The notes beneath the pieces are model-generated. The model was not told where the DNA came from, ran no database searches, and saw only the letters and a list, made by a program, of their open reading frames with translations. The translations under genes were made by a program, and so were the position numbers. From CAZLWA01 sp964563165 (lineage in GTDB: Bacteria; CLD3; SB21): a stretch of DNA of 64,000 nucleotides. How positions within the stretch are numbered: position 1 is the first letter of the stretch; each line of letters opens with the position of its first letter. The stretch covers positions 4,696 through 68,695 of the forward strand of contig CAZLWA010000016.1 of the NCBI GenBank assembly GCA_964563165.1, in the 5' to 3' direction. This document shows positions 17,044-25,603 of this stretch, piece by piece.

Positions 17044-17913
17044 ATGACCTTTCAAAACCGGTTATCACAATCGAAACCCATTCTTCTTGACGGTGCGACC
17101 GGATCGGAACTCGAAGCGCGCGGTATCAGGCTCATTCTGCCATTATGGTCAACCGTCGCGCTTTTGAACGACGACGGCCGGAAGGTGCTGCGCAGCGTTC
17201 ATCGGGATCATATCGATGCGGGAGCGGAGATCATCACGGCGAATACGTTTCGAACCAATTACCGCGCGTTGAAGAAAGAGAACATGGAATCGCAGGCAAA
17301 ATCCCTGACGTACGCGGCGGTGGAAGAAGTGCGGCGGGCTTTTGACGAATCAAAAAAACAAGAATCCGTCTTCATAGCCGGTTCAGTAGCGACCGTGGAA
17401 GATTGTTATTCGCCGGAGTTGGTCCCGCCGGATCAGGCATTACGCGACGAGCACCGCCGGCACATTGACCATCTGCATGCCGCAGAAGTGGACGTGATCC
17501 TCATCGAAACGATAAATACGGTTCGGGAAGCCGTGATCGCATTGGACTATGCAAGACAAACCGAATTGCCCGTGCTGGTGAGTTTCGTCTGCAAGGACCC
17601 CGAGCATATCCTGAGCGGAGAAAAACTGGAAGATGCCGTAAAAGCAATTGCATTGCTGAATCCGCAGGCTATCCTGATCAACTGCGTCCCGGTCGATCTC
17701 ATCGAAAGGAACTTGGAAATACTGCAAAGCCTCACGAAAATTGCGATCGGCGCGTATGCGAACGTCGTTCCGTCGAAGGGTAATACAAAAATTTCCCCTG
17801 AAGATTACGCCCGGTATGTGAGACATTGGATCGATACATTTCATGTGAAAATCGCCGGCGGATGCTGTGGTACGACGCCGGAACATATTCGTGCTATCGG
17901 GGAAATTATTTAA
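17044..17913 (+). CDS. Homocysteine S-methyltransferase family protein
   Basis: The 289-residue single-domain protein resembles the N-terminal domain of MetH and the YhcE/MmuM group: LLDGATGSELEARG at the start, ITANTFRTNYRAL, and zinc ligands in LINCVP and the C-terminal GGCCGTTPEHI. Family members transfer a methyl group from S-methylmethionine, betaine or other donors to homocysteine. No cobalamin-binding domain is present. The donor cannot be assigned. The gene is preceded by repeats and followed by a 181-bp gap containing a promoter for the next gene, so it may be monocistronic. Confidence 0.88.
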   Translation: MTFQNRLSQSKPILLDGATGSELEARGIRLILPLWSTVALLNDDGRKVLRSVHRDHIDAGAEIITANTFRTNYRALKKENMESQAKSLTYAAVEEVRRAFDESKKQESVFIAGSVATVEDCYSPELVPPDQALRDEHRRHIDHLHAAEVDVILIETINTVREAVIALDYARQTELPVLVSFVCKDPEHILSGEKLEDAVKAIALLNPQAILINCVPVDLIERNLEILQSLTKIAIGAYANVVPSKGNTKISPEDYARYVRHWIDTFHVKIAGGCCGTTPEHIRAIGEII

Positions 17914-18030
17914 ATCGATTACACGAAATATATGATATTTTTTTATCGCGGTAGCGGGAAGCCAGCCACCGTTAATATTAAAACACTACCGTTGTGAGAA
18001 AAATATTTCCGATAACGGTCATTTTTCATG

Positions 18031-18059
18031 TTTACCTCGTAACGTATTTGGGATATATT
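18031..18059 (+). promoter_or_regulatory. Sigma-70-like promoter for lipoprotein gene at 18095
   Basis: TTTACC, a 17-base spacer, then TATATT. The expected start would be near 18066, giving a short leader with a strong AAGGAGG before the GTG start. The paralogous downstream gene has an equivalent promoter. Confidence 0.5.
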
Positions 18060-18094
18060 GCATCTTCTGTAACTTGTAACATCAAGGAGGTTTT

Positions 18095-18943
18095 GTGAAC
18101 AAAAATATTCTGGTCTTAATTGTGGCGGGCATGCTTTTCATGTTTGCCGGTTGTAAGAATAATGAGGACAAACCCGTAAATTTCAGTTCTCAGGCCGAAG
18201 CCCAGGCATCCCTGAATCAAGGCGGAAGCGAAGATATTAGTCAGATTGCCGATCTATCGACCGTAGAAGATCTTGCAAAGAGTTTTAACGGATCGGGCTC
18301 CATAAACTTTAATAAATCACGGTTGAACCGGTCGAAGAACCTGAATAAAAAGTCTTCTTTGCAGAGTTTTGGCTATGACCCGGTAACGCACTATTGGTCG
18401 GTGGACACAACGGTGACTGAAGACGGAAACACGATTCACATAGCAGGCAAAGTCCGTTTCACCAACAGAAATATTTTCGGTTTGCCGACGGAGACTACCG
18501 ACATGATGGAATTTTCCGTGGACATTTCGGCGAACGGGTCGACGGACACTTCGCAATTAGATCTGACGGCCGGTCAGGATTTCGCCGTAACCGGTATTTC
18601 CAACTACCGGGGAAGTACGGGCAATCTTACGATCAACGGCTCCGAATCGTTCAATTACGACTTGAGTTTGACCACGCCAAACGGGAATGTAGCGCTCTCT
18701 GCCGACTACAGCACGAGCGCAAATGCTATCGTTTTGTCGCCAATCAGCGAATATCCATTAAGTGGCAACATTGGATTCACTTCCAAATGGAGTGTCACGG
18801 CCGGCAACGGCATTGATTCGGGATTCCAAAGCCATAATGTGAGAGGCAGTATTACTTTTGATGGGACTCATATTGCAACACTGGTTTACGGCGGGTTTAC
18901 ATTTTATATCGATCTGGACACGGATGAGATCACGCCGGCATAA
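18095..18943 (+). CDS. Lipoprotein of unknown function, first of a tandem paralogous pair
   Basis: The 282-residue protein has a lipoprotein signal (ILVLIVAGMLFMFAGC, Cys about 20) and a serine/asparagine/threonine-rich body expected to be beta-rich. The GTG start follows AAGGAGG at ideal spacing. It shares blocks with the protein at 19219-20052: PVNFSSQAEA after the lipid anchor, the YDP...YWS block, the LSPISEYPL block, GSITFDGTHI and a nearly identical C-terminus (IDLDTDEITPA). No enzyme motif is visible. It has its own promoter and terminator. A structural or binding role at the membrane surface is inference. Confidence 0.8.
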   Translation: MNKNILVLIVAGMLFMFAGCKNNEDKPVNFSSQAEAQASLNQGGSEDISQIADLSTVEDLAKSFNGSGSINFNKSRLNRSKNLNKKSSLQSFGYDPVTHYWSVDTTVTEDGNTIHIAGKVRFTNRNIFGLPTETTDMMEFSVDISANGSTDTSQLDLTAGQDFAVTGISNYRGSTGNLTINGSESFNYDLSLTTPNGNVALSADYSTSANAIVLSPISEYPLSGNIGFTSKWSVTAGNGIDSGFQSHNVRGSITFDGTHIATLVYGGFTFYIDLDTDEITPA

Positions 18944-18965
18944 TTCTATTAGAAAGATCAACATC

Positions 18966-19007
18966 AAAAAACCGTCTTGAAAACTCTTCAAGGCGGTTTT
19001 TTTATTT
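18966..19007 (+). terminator. Rho-independent terminator
   Basis: AAACCGTCTTGAA, loop AACTC, then TTCAAGGCGGTTT: a 13-bp stem with one G-T pair, followed by a T-run. It closes the first lipoprotein gene. Confidence 0.9.
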
Positions 19008-19096
19008 TGCGTTTATTCGGGGAAGAGGAGTCATCGGTGCTCGTAAGGTTATGTGCAGCAACCCGGCCATATCAGGGGCGGAGAAGAACGGGAGGT

Positions 19097-19126
19097 GCCG
19101 TGAAAGCAATCGCAGGCTGTCACGGC
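19097..19126. other. Hairpin in the gap between the paralogous lipoprotein genes
   Basis: GCCGTGA and TCACGGC form a perfect 7-bp stem, extended inside by AGC/GCT. It lies in a GC-richer patch (about 19010-19130) between the terminator of one gene and the promoter of the next. No coding sequence or known riboswitch consensus was recognised. Confidence 0.4.
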
Positions 19127-19151
19127 CAAGTTGTTCAGAGAAACAAAATGA

Positions 19152-19180
19152 TTTACTTGATGGACGAATTTGTTTACATT
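19152..19180 (+). promoter_or_regulatory. Sigma-70-like promoter for lipoprotein gene at 19219
   Basis: TTTACT, a 17-base spacer, then TACATT, closely resembling the promoter of the first paralogue. An AGGAGG lies just before the ATG. Confidence 0.5.
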
Positions 19181-19218
19181 ACGGTTATTAGTCAGTTACA
19201 AACTATCAGGAGGATTTT

Positions 19219-20052
19219 ATGAAAACCAAATTCAAATGGATCTTAGTATCGGTGATGCTTGCGGCAGTAATAGCTTTTGCAGGATGCGCCACGACCACTG
19301 ATGGTCCGATCAATTTCTCGTCACAAGCCGAGGCGGATAACGCGGTTGCACTCAATCAGTTTTATATTATTTCACTTGTGGATTTATCGGTCGCAACCGC
19401 CGAGGAAGCCACTGATTTTAACGGTTCGTTTAACGATATATTATTTTTTAAGTCAAAACAACGCCTGCAAAAAACGCGCACCGCTAAAGCCACAATATAT
19501 GACCCATCAACCGGTTTTTGGAGCTACGACTCCACGAGCGGAGATTCTGTATCGATCCACTACAAAATTAAGTTCACTCCGCGCGGCACGAACGGACTTC
19601 CGACCACGGCCACTACAGATATGACGTATTCAGCGGATGTAAGCGGTAGACAAAGTGAAGAGACCGGCCCTCTTACATTTCACGGCAATGCCGCCATAGA
19701 TATGACCGGCATTGCGGCTTATCGGAATGCGACCGGAAATGCTGCGTTAAATGGCAGTTTTGATTTTGGGATCGGAATTGACGAAATGCAAGGCCTGCAA
19801 ACCCTTTCGCTTGACTTTGTTTTCGGCGTAACTTTCAACACGTTGGCGATTTCTCCAACCGCAGCCTATCCGCTCCAAAGCGGCACTATTGACTTTACAC
19901 TGCGCTTTGAGCTCACGCCAAGCTCACCAGGGTTCACGAATTATTTTGTTGGCGGCACGCTTACGTTTGACGGCACACACATTGTGAAGCTCGCGATCGG
20001 CGGATTTAATTACAATATTGATCTGGATACTGAAATCATTACACCAGCATAA
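19219..20052 (+). CDS. Lipoprotein of unknown function, second of a tandem paralogous pair
   Basis: The 277-residue protein has a lipoprotein signal (VSVMLAAVIAFAGC) followed by PINFSSQAEA, the same block that opens the first paralogue. Shared landmarks continue with YDPSTGFWSYDS, ISPTAAYPLQSG, GTLTFDGTHI and IDLDTEIITPA. The pair arose by tandem duplication and has diverged considerably in the middle. No catalytic motif is evident and no known family was recognised. Separate promoters and terminators suggest the two copies can be regulated independently. Confidence 0.8.
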   Translation: MKTKFKWILVSVMLAAVIAFAGCATTTDGPINFSSQAEADNAVALNQFYIISLVDLSVATAEEATDFNGSFNDILFFKSKQRLQKTRTAKATIYDPSTGFWSYDSTSGDSVSIHYKIKFTPRGTNGLPTTATTDMTYSADVSGRQSEETGPLTFHGNAAIDMTGIAAYRNATGNAALNGSFDFGIGIDEMQGLQTLSLDFVFGVTFNTLAISPTAAYPLQSGTIDFTLRFELTPSSPGFTNYFVGGTLTFDGTHIVKLAIGGFNYNIDLDTEIITPA

Positions 20053-20070
20053 TTCTTCAAAAGATTTGTA

Positions 20071-20109
20071 AAAAAACCGTCTTGAGATTATTCGAGACGG
20101 TTTTTTATT
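20071..20109. terminator. Bidirectional rho-independent terminator
   Basis: AAACCGTCTTGA and TCGAGACGGTTT form a 12-bp stem with one G-T pair, with A-rich sequence on one side and a T-run on the other. It lies between the convergent lipoprotein and DUF58 genes and can serve both. Confidence 0.88.
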
Positions 20110-20147
20110 TTGAATCGTTCAGGCTGCAGCACCTATTCGTGCGATTT

Positions 20148-21047
20148 TTACCCGCCCATTTTCTTACGTTTCGTGATGTATTCCGTCAAAGCGACATCGA
20201 ATGGCGTGCGCGTGTCCAGCAACACGTAGTCGATATTATTTTCGCGGCATTCCTTGCGGTACGAGTCAATGAACGAACGCATCTGATCCTGATAGCTCTT
20301 ACGGATATGCCACGGCTGTGTCGCCATGCGCGCCTTCGTTTCCATATCCTCGAAGATCACATCGCCGCCGTACGCGAAATCGCGTTCCTGCGGATCGAGC
20401 ACGTGAAAGACAATGACCTCATGGCGTTTGTGGCGAAAATGCTTGAGGCCGGCGATAACCTTCTGGGGATCGTCAAACAGGTCGCTGATGAGGATGATCA
20501 GCCCGCGGCGTTTGATGCGCTCGGCAATTTCGTGCAGGGTCGGAGCCAGGTCGGTCTCTTCATGATCGGAATTCGTCTGCAGGGACTCCTGCAAGGTCTT
20601 CAAATAACTCATGGTTGCGCGCGGCGGCATGTGACGACGGATCTTCTTATCGAAGAGGGTCAATCCCGTCGCGTCTTTTTGGCGAATCATCAGGTACGCC
20701 AGCGCGGCGGCGAGACAGGAACCGTATTCCAGTTTGGTGACAGCGCCTGAACCGAACGTCATCGATCCGCTCGAGTCGAGCAGGATCTGTGCTTTGAGAT
20801 TGGTTTCTTCCTCATAGCGTTTGACATAATATCGCCCCGTGCGTCCGTACACTTTCCAATCGATCGTGCGGATCTCATCGCCCGGCATATACGGCCGGTG
20901 TTCGGCAAATTCCACGCTGAAACCGTGATACGGGCTTTTGTGCAGACCGGTGATAAAACCCTCGACCACTAATCGCGCTTTGATCTCCAGGTTCGAAAGT
21001 TTTGCCGCGATTTCCGGGTTTAAATATTTTTGATTATCGGTTGGAAT
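20148..21047 (-). CDS. DUF58 domain protein, apparent ATT start
   Basis: The DUF58/vWA-like protein is typically encoded beside MoxR AAA ATPases. Motifs: RPYMPGDEIRTIDWKVYGRT, RYEEETNLKAQILLDSSGSM (a MIDAS-like metal site) and LISDLFDD. Homology extends upstream of the first conventional start (GTG 20969) through NPEIAAKLSNLEIKARLVVEGF. The only plausible initiation codon before the in-frame TGA is ATT at 21047, four bases after TAGGAGTTG, giving 299 residues. No moxR or BatA/BatB gene is adjacent, which is unusual; a BatD-like protein is encoded at 36 kb. Relatives act in envelope stress tolerance or as chaperone cofactors. Confidence 0.85.
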   Translation of the reverse strand: MPTDNQKYLNPEIAAKLSNLEIKARLVVEGFITGLHKSPYHGFSVEFAEHRPYMPGDEIRTIDWKVYGRTGRYYVKRYEEETNLKAQILLDSSGSMTFGSGAVTKLEYGSCLAAALAYLMIRQKDATGLTLFDKKIRRHMPPRATMSYLKTLQESLQTNSDHEETDLAPTLHEIAERIKRRGLIILISDLFDDPQKVIAGLKHFRHKRHEVIVFHVLDPQERDFAYGGDVIFEDMETKARMATQPWHIRKSYQDQMRSFIDSYRKECRENNIDYVLLDTRTPFDVALTEYITKRKKMGG

Positions 21048-21310
21048 GGGTCAACTCCTAGTTGGTACAATACAATACTCAAATTTCAAATAACACACAA
21101 ATCTAAAATTGTATTATCTAACGATTACTTTTTTTGATCAGTTCGATATTTTTGTAATTTGGAGATTAGTCTTATTGATTCTTGCCGTTAAAATTGCGAC
21201 CGGTTAGAAATTAAGAAATCTTCTGCGTTATTAGTCGGACTGTGGATTCTCTGGATTTTGTTAGCAACTTTATTAGCTTTATTAGGATTTAGTGAGTAGT
21301 CAAACATTTT

Positions 21311-22051
21311 ATGAAGCTAGAGCAAATTAAATTCTATCTATCTCTTAACATTGGAGCGATAGTTAATCCATTTCTCTTTTTCCAATCAATCTTACAATCA
21401 GTGACACAATTAATTGTATATTTTAAGATCAATGGAGAATTGCCTACATACGAATCCTATAATAATGATGCTGCATACTCATTGCCATTTGAAGGTGAAT
21501 GGACAGTGGCGAAGGGCGGATTTATACAACAATATTTTCACTCATGGGACTTTACACAACGGTATGCTTATGATTTTGTCATTGTAGATAGTAATAATTC
21601 ATCCTCTCGTCCAAATGGAAAACACAATATCGATTACTATGCATTTGAACGGAAAATTTTAGCGCCATGTGATGGCGAAGTTGTCAAAGTTAAAGATGGT
21701 ACAAGAGACGGCAGGAAACCGGGTACCGGTTGGATCGACATCTTTACTACGTATTTTGCAGGCAATCACGTTATTATTAAGCATTCGGAGAAAGAATTCA
21801 GTTTCATAGCACATTTTCAGAAGGGAAGTATATGTGTCAAAGAATCGCAAAAAGTTACGAAAGGTCAAGTTCTTGGTCAATGCGGTAATTCAGGTATCTC
21901 ATCTGAGCCACATATACATTTTCACCTTCAAAGTTCTGCATCGATTTTTCTCTCTCATGCTGTTCCAGTCAGATTCTCAAAAATAAAGTGCGACGGCGTA
22001 CTTCAAGAACGAATAGTGATTACGCAGAGGAATGTTGTCGCTAATTATTGA
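21311..22051 (+). CDS. M23 family metallopeptidase, AT-rich
   Basis: The 246-residue protein has the LytM/M23 zinc motifs: a histidine and aspartate in the FHSWDFTQRYAYDF region, then a peptidoglycan-hydrolase-like core with HVIIKHS, SFIAHFQKGSI and the HxH of EPHIHFHLQ. M23 enzymes cleave peptidoglycan cross-bridges. It has no clear signal peptide; the N-terminal 45 residues are hydrophobic and could act as an anchor. Base composition and codon use are clearly more AT-rich than the neighbours, and the flanking gaps are also AT-rich, which suggests recent transfer. No good ribosome binding site precedes the ATG. Confidence 0.8.
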   Translation: MKLEQIKFYLSLNIGAIVNPFLFFQSILQSVTQLIVYFKINGELPTYESYNNDAAYSLPFEGEWTVAKGGFIQQYFHSWDFTQRYAYDFVIVDSNNSSSRPNGKHNIDYYAFERKILAPCDGEVVKVKDGTRDGRKPGTGWIDIFTTYFAGNHVIIKHSEKEFSFIAHFQKGSICVKESQKVTKGQVLGQCGNSGISSEPHIHFHLQSSASIFLSHAVPVRFSKIKCDGVLQERIVITQRNVVANY

Positions 22052-22180
22052 TCCTTTTCTATTTTTTCTCATCTAGAAAAATTCCAACAAATTGAAAAGT
22101 CACTTTGAAAGTTACTTGTAATCTGGCAATTGTGTTTTTAAATCTATTTTCGGTAGGCCGTAAATAACTTTGAATGCGAC

Positions 22181-23515
22181 TTATCTTTGCGGGATCGATT
22201 TTCCTTCGGCCAGCATTTCCGACCAGCGGATGTACTTCTGCAGGCGATACATCAAACGATATGCGGCGGTGCGGAAAACCGGAACTTTCGATACCAGCGC
22301 TTCGCTCCGCAGGAGTTCGAGCTGCTGCTGATAATAGGGCAGGGCGGTGTCGTGAAAATATTTCGTGTATTTCGCATTGTTCTCGACGAAATGGCCGTGG
22401 TCATACGTATACACGTCGCACCACGCCGCCACGGCTCCGAGACTGAAATAGGTATTGATACTGGTGATCATTTCATCCACGCCGTCGCCGTCCAGGTCTT
22501 TCGCTTCCGCAAATGCGCCGAATTCCGTTGCGCGCATATTCGTTTCATCATAGAAGAGGACGACCGTACTGTTCTTGCCCCATTCATTGCCGTATTCGAC
22601 AAAACGTAAAAATACCTCGTATCCGGGCCGGTTGTCCAGATTTAGAATTTTGATATCCGTAGGCTGGAAAGAATTTTCCGTGAACGTTTTTTCCAGGACG
22701 TATTCGTATTTATCTCCGCGTTTTTTTAGCAGCCGGAAAAATCCTTTTTCTTTCTCATCAGCCGTACTCCGCCGTGTGCCGGCAATGAGCAATTCCTCCA
22801 TGCCGTCCCCGTCCACGTCGATCAGGTATCCGCGTGTATCTCCGACATACCAAATAGGGGCATCCGGCGTATCCGCCGTGCTGATCACACGCATTTCCAA
22901 CAACTCTTTCTGCGTTAAGACGGGAAATGTGTAGCGGAACGAGCTAACGATGCGGCTATACGTCGTGTCTTTATTTCCGATCGTGAATAATTCGATATTC
23001 GAGACAAAGTGATCGCCTTGAAATTCCGCCGGGAAGTAGGTGATCGTAGCCTGCGGATCCACGCATTTGCCGATCCAATTTTCTTTCACGGTCCGGTAGT
23101 CGTACTTCGGATTCAATTTCGGCTGAATTTCATAACCGCCGATGCCGCCCGGTACCATGATCTTATTCAGCGGCGGCAGGGCGTCATAAAAATACGGATG
23201 GTAGTGCGGATAGCGTTCGATTGCATACTCGTCAGGAGGAAGCATGAACAAGGATTCTTCCGGCAGCGCTTTGACGGAAATGAAACGATTGGACGCCGGA
23301 TCAAATAATTCGATGCCGAAGACGGTTTGCTGTATATTCCAGTGGCTGGGAATGTCCACGCTGAAGCCGTACTTCGTATTGGAGTACGTGGTCCATTCGG
23401 TTGGCTTGGATTCCGTGTGTACGTATTCTACCGGATGGCATACGAGCAAATTAAAAACGAACAATACGATGCACGCAGTGAGGAGAAACAACAGCCGGTA
23501 GCTGAGCGCTTTCAT
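22181..23515 (-). CDS. Membrane-anchored protein with FG-GAP/VCBS-like DxDGDG repeats
   Basis: From ATG 23515 the protein has 444 residues. An N-terminal hydrophobic anchor (LLFLLTACIVLFVFNLLVCH) is followed by a domain starting YGFSVDIPSHWNIQ, which resembles PsbP/DUF1795-like lipoprotein domains. Then come calcium-loop repeats of the integrin/FG-GAP type (IDVDGDGMEELLIAG; KDLDGDGVDEMITS), pointing to a beta-propeller-like periplasmic or surface domain. The upstream-extended frame adds 69 residues without signal-like character and was rejected. Ligand and function are unknown. It lies first in a run of minus-strand genes with gaps of 90-110 bp. Confidence 0.7.
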   Translation of the reverse strand: MKALSYRLLFLLTACIVLFVFNLLVCHPVEYVHTESKPTEWTTYSNTKYGFSVDIPSHWNIQQTVFGIELFDPASNRFISVKALPEESLFMLPPDEYAIERYPHYHPYFYDALPPLNKIMVPGGIGGYEIQPKLNPKYDYRTVKENWIGKCVDPQATITYFPAEFQGDHFVSNIELFTIGNKDTTYSRIVSSFRYTFPVLTQKELLEMRVISTADTPDAPIWYVGDTRGYLIDVDGDGMEELLIAGTRRSTADEKEKGFFRLLKKRGDKYEYVLEKTFTENSFQPTDIKILNLDNRPGYEVFLRFVEYGNEWGKNSTVVLFYDETNMRATEFGAFAEAKDLDGDGVDEMITSINTYFSLGAVAAWCDVYTYDHGHFVENNAKYTKYFHDTALPYYQQQLELLRSEALVSKVPVFRTAAYRLMYRLQKYIRWSEMLAEGKSIPQR

Positions 23516-23606
23516 AAGCCTTACGTGTTGATGAGAATGTGAAAGAAGCATCCGGGGTTCCAGAAGACCCCGCGAAAAAAGTGAAATGACACGCGGAGAA
23601 AGACCG

Positions 23607-24155
23607 TTACTTGAGTTGCGAAAGGCAATGAAATAACGAATCGTCGTATGAGCGCGCGTCGGCGACTTTGATAAGCAAATTATAAAAAATGTCAGACCGG
23701 GAGTCCGCGAACAACCCTGCAATCACGGGTGCGCCGGTCGCGCGAAATGCGTGCGCAAACGTAATATCAAAAGTTTTGTTAAAATCCAGGATCAAGTCGA
23801 ATTGTTTGTTCTTCAGCGCCTGAATGATACTTTTTTTGAGCATACGAAAAAACCGGATATCTTTTTTCTGAATGAGGTTGACCGAATCGTTTTGATCGGC
23901 TTGCAGCTGTAAGCGGCTCTCGACGGGGAACGATTCCAAAATCAAGAATTCCGCCTGCCCCTTCGGAAAACACGCGCTCACGTTTTCCTGAATGAATCGT
24001 ACCCGTTCGCTTTCGATGCCGGAGGGCAAGTGAATAAGAATACGCCGCGCATTACCGACCATGATCCGGTAATCAATGAGGTCCATCGGTTTTCGAAACC
24101 GTGAAAACCTGACCAAAAACCTTGTCAGCAAAGATTTCACCATGGATTCGAACAT
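23607..24155 (-). CDS. Small glycosyltransferase-9-like / DUF6913-like protein
   Basis: The 182-residue cytoplasmic protein contains one Rossmann-like half domain: RRILIHLPSGIES, a central strand-helix pattern and FDLILDFNKTFDI followed by ATGAPVIAGLF. This resembles the N-terminal half of heptosyltransferases (GT9) and the short DUF6913 proteins of Bacteroidetes. The C-terminal nucleotide-sugar-binding domain of GT9 is absent, so transferase activity is doubtful. It may be a truncated relative or a distinct short family. It lies 41 bp downstream of the SurA-like gene and is probably co-transcribed with it. Confidence 0.55.
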   Translation of the reverse strand: MFESMVKSLLTRFLVRFSRFRKPMDLIDYRIMVGNARRILIHLPSGIESERVRFIQENVSACFPKGQAEFLILESFPVESRLQLQADQNDSVNLIQKKDIRFFRMLKKSIIQALKNKQFDLILDFNKTFDITFAHAFRATGAPVIAGLFADSRSDIFYNLLIKVADARSYDDSLFHCLSQLK

Positions 24156-24196
24156 AATTTATTACACGTATTTGTTGGCACCCGGGAAAAAGATCC

Positions 24197-25492
24197 TCAC
24201 ATCCGGATATCAATATAGAATTTCGACCGGATTTGCTCCAGCCATTTGTCCATTTCCTTGCTTTGTTTCTGCCTCAGGGCAAAATTCTCGATCGCCTGCC
24301 AATCATCGCGCAGATTCGCCTTGCGGGTATCGCGTTTGCCGTTGAGCCGGACAATATGATAGCCCGTGACGACGCTTGATTCGAAGGGATCGGAAACTTT
24401 CCCAACCTCCATCGCCTGTACGGCTTTGAGGAAGGTCTTGTCCTGAATCGTCGAAAGTTCCACCCATCCGAGGTTGCCCAAATTACCTTTCTTCGCGGGG
24501 TCGTCGGAATACTGCAGCGCGGCGTTTTCAAAACTGATCTTAGCGTTCGCGACGTCTTCGCGAATTTTTTGAATTTTGGCTTTTGCGGCCGTTTTATCGT
24601 CCGCCGTGGACGCGACGCCGATCAGAATATGACGCACATGAATTTTCTCGCCGGTTTTCTCGATCATTTGAATGATGTGGCAGCCGAATTCCGATGTCAC
24701 TACTTCGGAGATCTCTCCGGGCTCGAGCTTTGCGGACGCTTCGGCAAATTCTTTGACGAAATCGTTGCGATTAAACCAGCCGAGGTCACCGCCTTTTTTA
24801 GCGGAACCGGGATCGTTGGAAAAGCGCTGCGCGAGTTTGCCGAAATCAGCGCCCTTGCGGATCGAGTCAAGAACGATCACCGCGATTTTCCGCGCTTCCG
24901 CAAACGCCTCGTCGCCGGGCTTCACTTCGATCAGAATCTGGCTGATATCTGCCGACGCGCCGACTTCCGGTAAACTGTCTTTATGGGTGTTAAAAAAATT
25001 TTCGATCTCCGCACGGGAAACTTTCATATCCTGAAATTTTGACGATTGGATCTTTTGCGCCAGCATTTGCTTGCGCACGGTGCTTTTATAGAGCTTCCGA
25101 ATTTCTCTGATGCTCTTGCCCAGATATTTTTCCAGTTCCGCTTCGCCGCCCGCTTGCCGCACCCGTTCCTGGATCTGCTGATCGAGCGACTGTTCGACCT
25201 GCGCGTCGTCGATCGTGATGCTGTCCAGTTTCGCCTGGGCGAGGAGGATCTTTTGATTGATGAGCGCGTCAAGAACCTTCTTTTCGATTTTCGCGTAGGC
25301 CTCAATATCCGTTTCCGGATTGATGTGCTGATTCGCCGCCTCGAAATACGCGTATTGCTGCACTTCTCCGCTCATGATGACCTCGTCGTCCACTACGGCG
25401 GAAATTTTTTCAATGAGCTGCCTTTGGGCGAATACGTTGGCCGAACAAAATAATAATGTGATGACGAGAGCCGGAAAGAAAAAATTTCGCAT
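24197..25492 (-). CDS. SurA-like periplasmic peptidyl-prolyl isomerase/chaperone
   Basis: The 431-residue protein has a cleavable signal (FPALVITLLFCSANVFAQ), a SurA N-terminal region (EKISAVVDDEVIMSGEVQQYAY) and two parvulin domains. The first is around ADISQILIEVKPG to FGCHIIQMIEK, with FSNDPGSAKKGGDLGWF. The second is around VRHILIGVAS to GYHIVRLNGK, with YSDDPAKKGNLGNLGW. It helps outer-membrane proteins fold in the periplasm. The genomic companions (TamB, OM-type proteins) fit a diderm envelope. The gene is preceded by a repeat-containing 111-bp gap and probably read together with the downstream GT9-like gene. Confidence 0.9.
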   Translation of the reverse strand: MRNFFFPALVITLLFCSANVFAQRQLIEKISAVVDDEVIMSGEVQQYAYFEAANQHINPETDIEAYAKIEKKVLDALINQKILLAQAKLDSITIDDAQVEQSLDQQIQERVRQAGGEAELEKYLGKSIREIRKLYKSTVRKQMLAQKIQSSKFQDMKVSRAEIENFFNTHKDSLPEVGASADISQILIEVKPGDEAFAEARKIAVIVLDSIRKGADFGKLAQRFSNDPGSAKKGGDLGWFNRNDFVKEFAEASAKLEPGEISEVVTSEFGCHIIQMIEKTGEKIHVRHILIGVASTADDKTAAKAKIQKIREDVANAKISFENAALQYSDDPAKKGNLGNLGWVELSTIQDKTFLKAVQAMEVGKVSDPFESSVVTGYHIVRLNGKRDTRKANLRDDWQAIENFALRQKQSKEMDKWLEQIRSKFYIDIRM

Positions 25493-25560
25493 GAACGACT
25501 CCTTGGCTTTGGCCTTTAGCTGTTGGCGATTGGCGGGTATTGATTTAGATATATCATAGT

Positions 25561-25590
25561 CTCTGCGGCCTCCGTGGCTCCCGTGTTTCT
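25561..25590. repeat. CACGGAGGC-type dispersed repeat, divergent copy
   Basis: CTCTGCGGCCTCCGTGGCTC followed by CCGTGTTT is an inverted, diverged copy of the CACCACAGAGGCACGGAGACAC-type repeat seen at 11421. The sequence just before it (TTTAGCTGTTGGCGATTGGC) resembles the heptamer-type repeats of the same region. Confidence 0.5.
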
Positions 25591-25603
25591 CTTGAATTCA
25601 AAA

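Noticed and set aside
19020..19130. Riboswitch in the gap between the lipoprotein genes
   Set aside because: Compared by eye with cobalamin, SAM, TPP, glycine and c-di-GMP consensus features without a match; kept only as an unexplained structured patch.
18977..19222. Plus-strand 81-codon frame between the paralogous lipoproteins
   Set aside because: It starts within the first terminator and runs through the second gene's promoter and ribosome binding site.
20082..20750. Plus-strand open frame over the terminator and DUF58 gene
   Set aside because: It begins inside a terminator hairpin and is antisense to a clear DUF58 gene.
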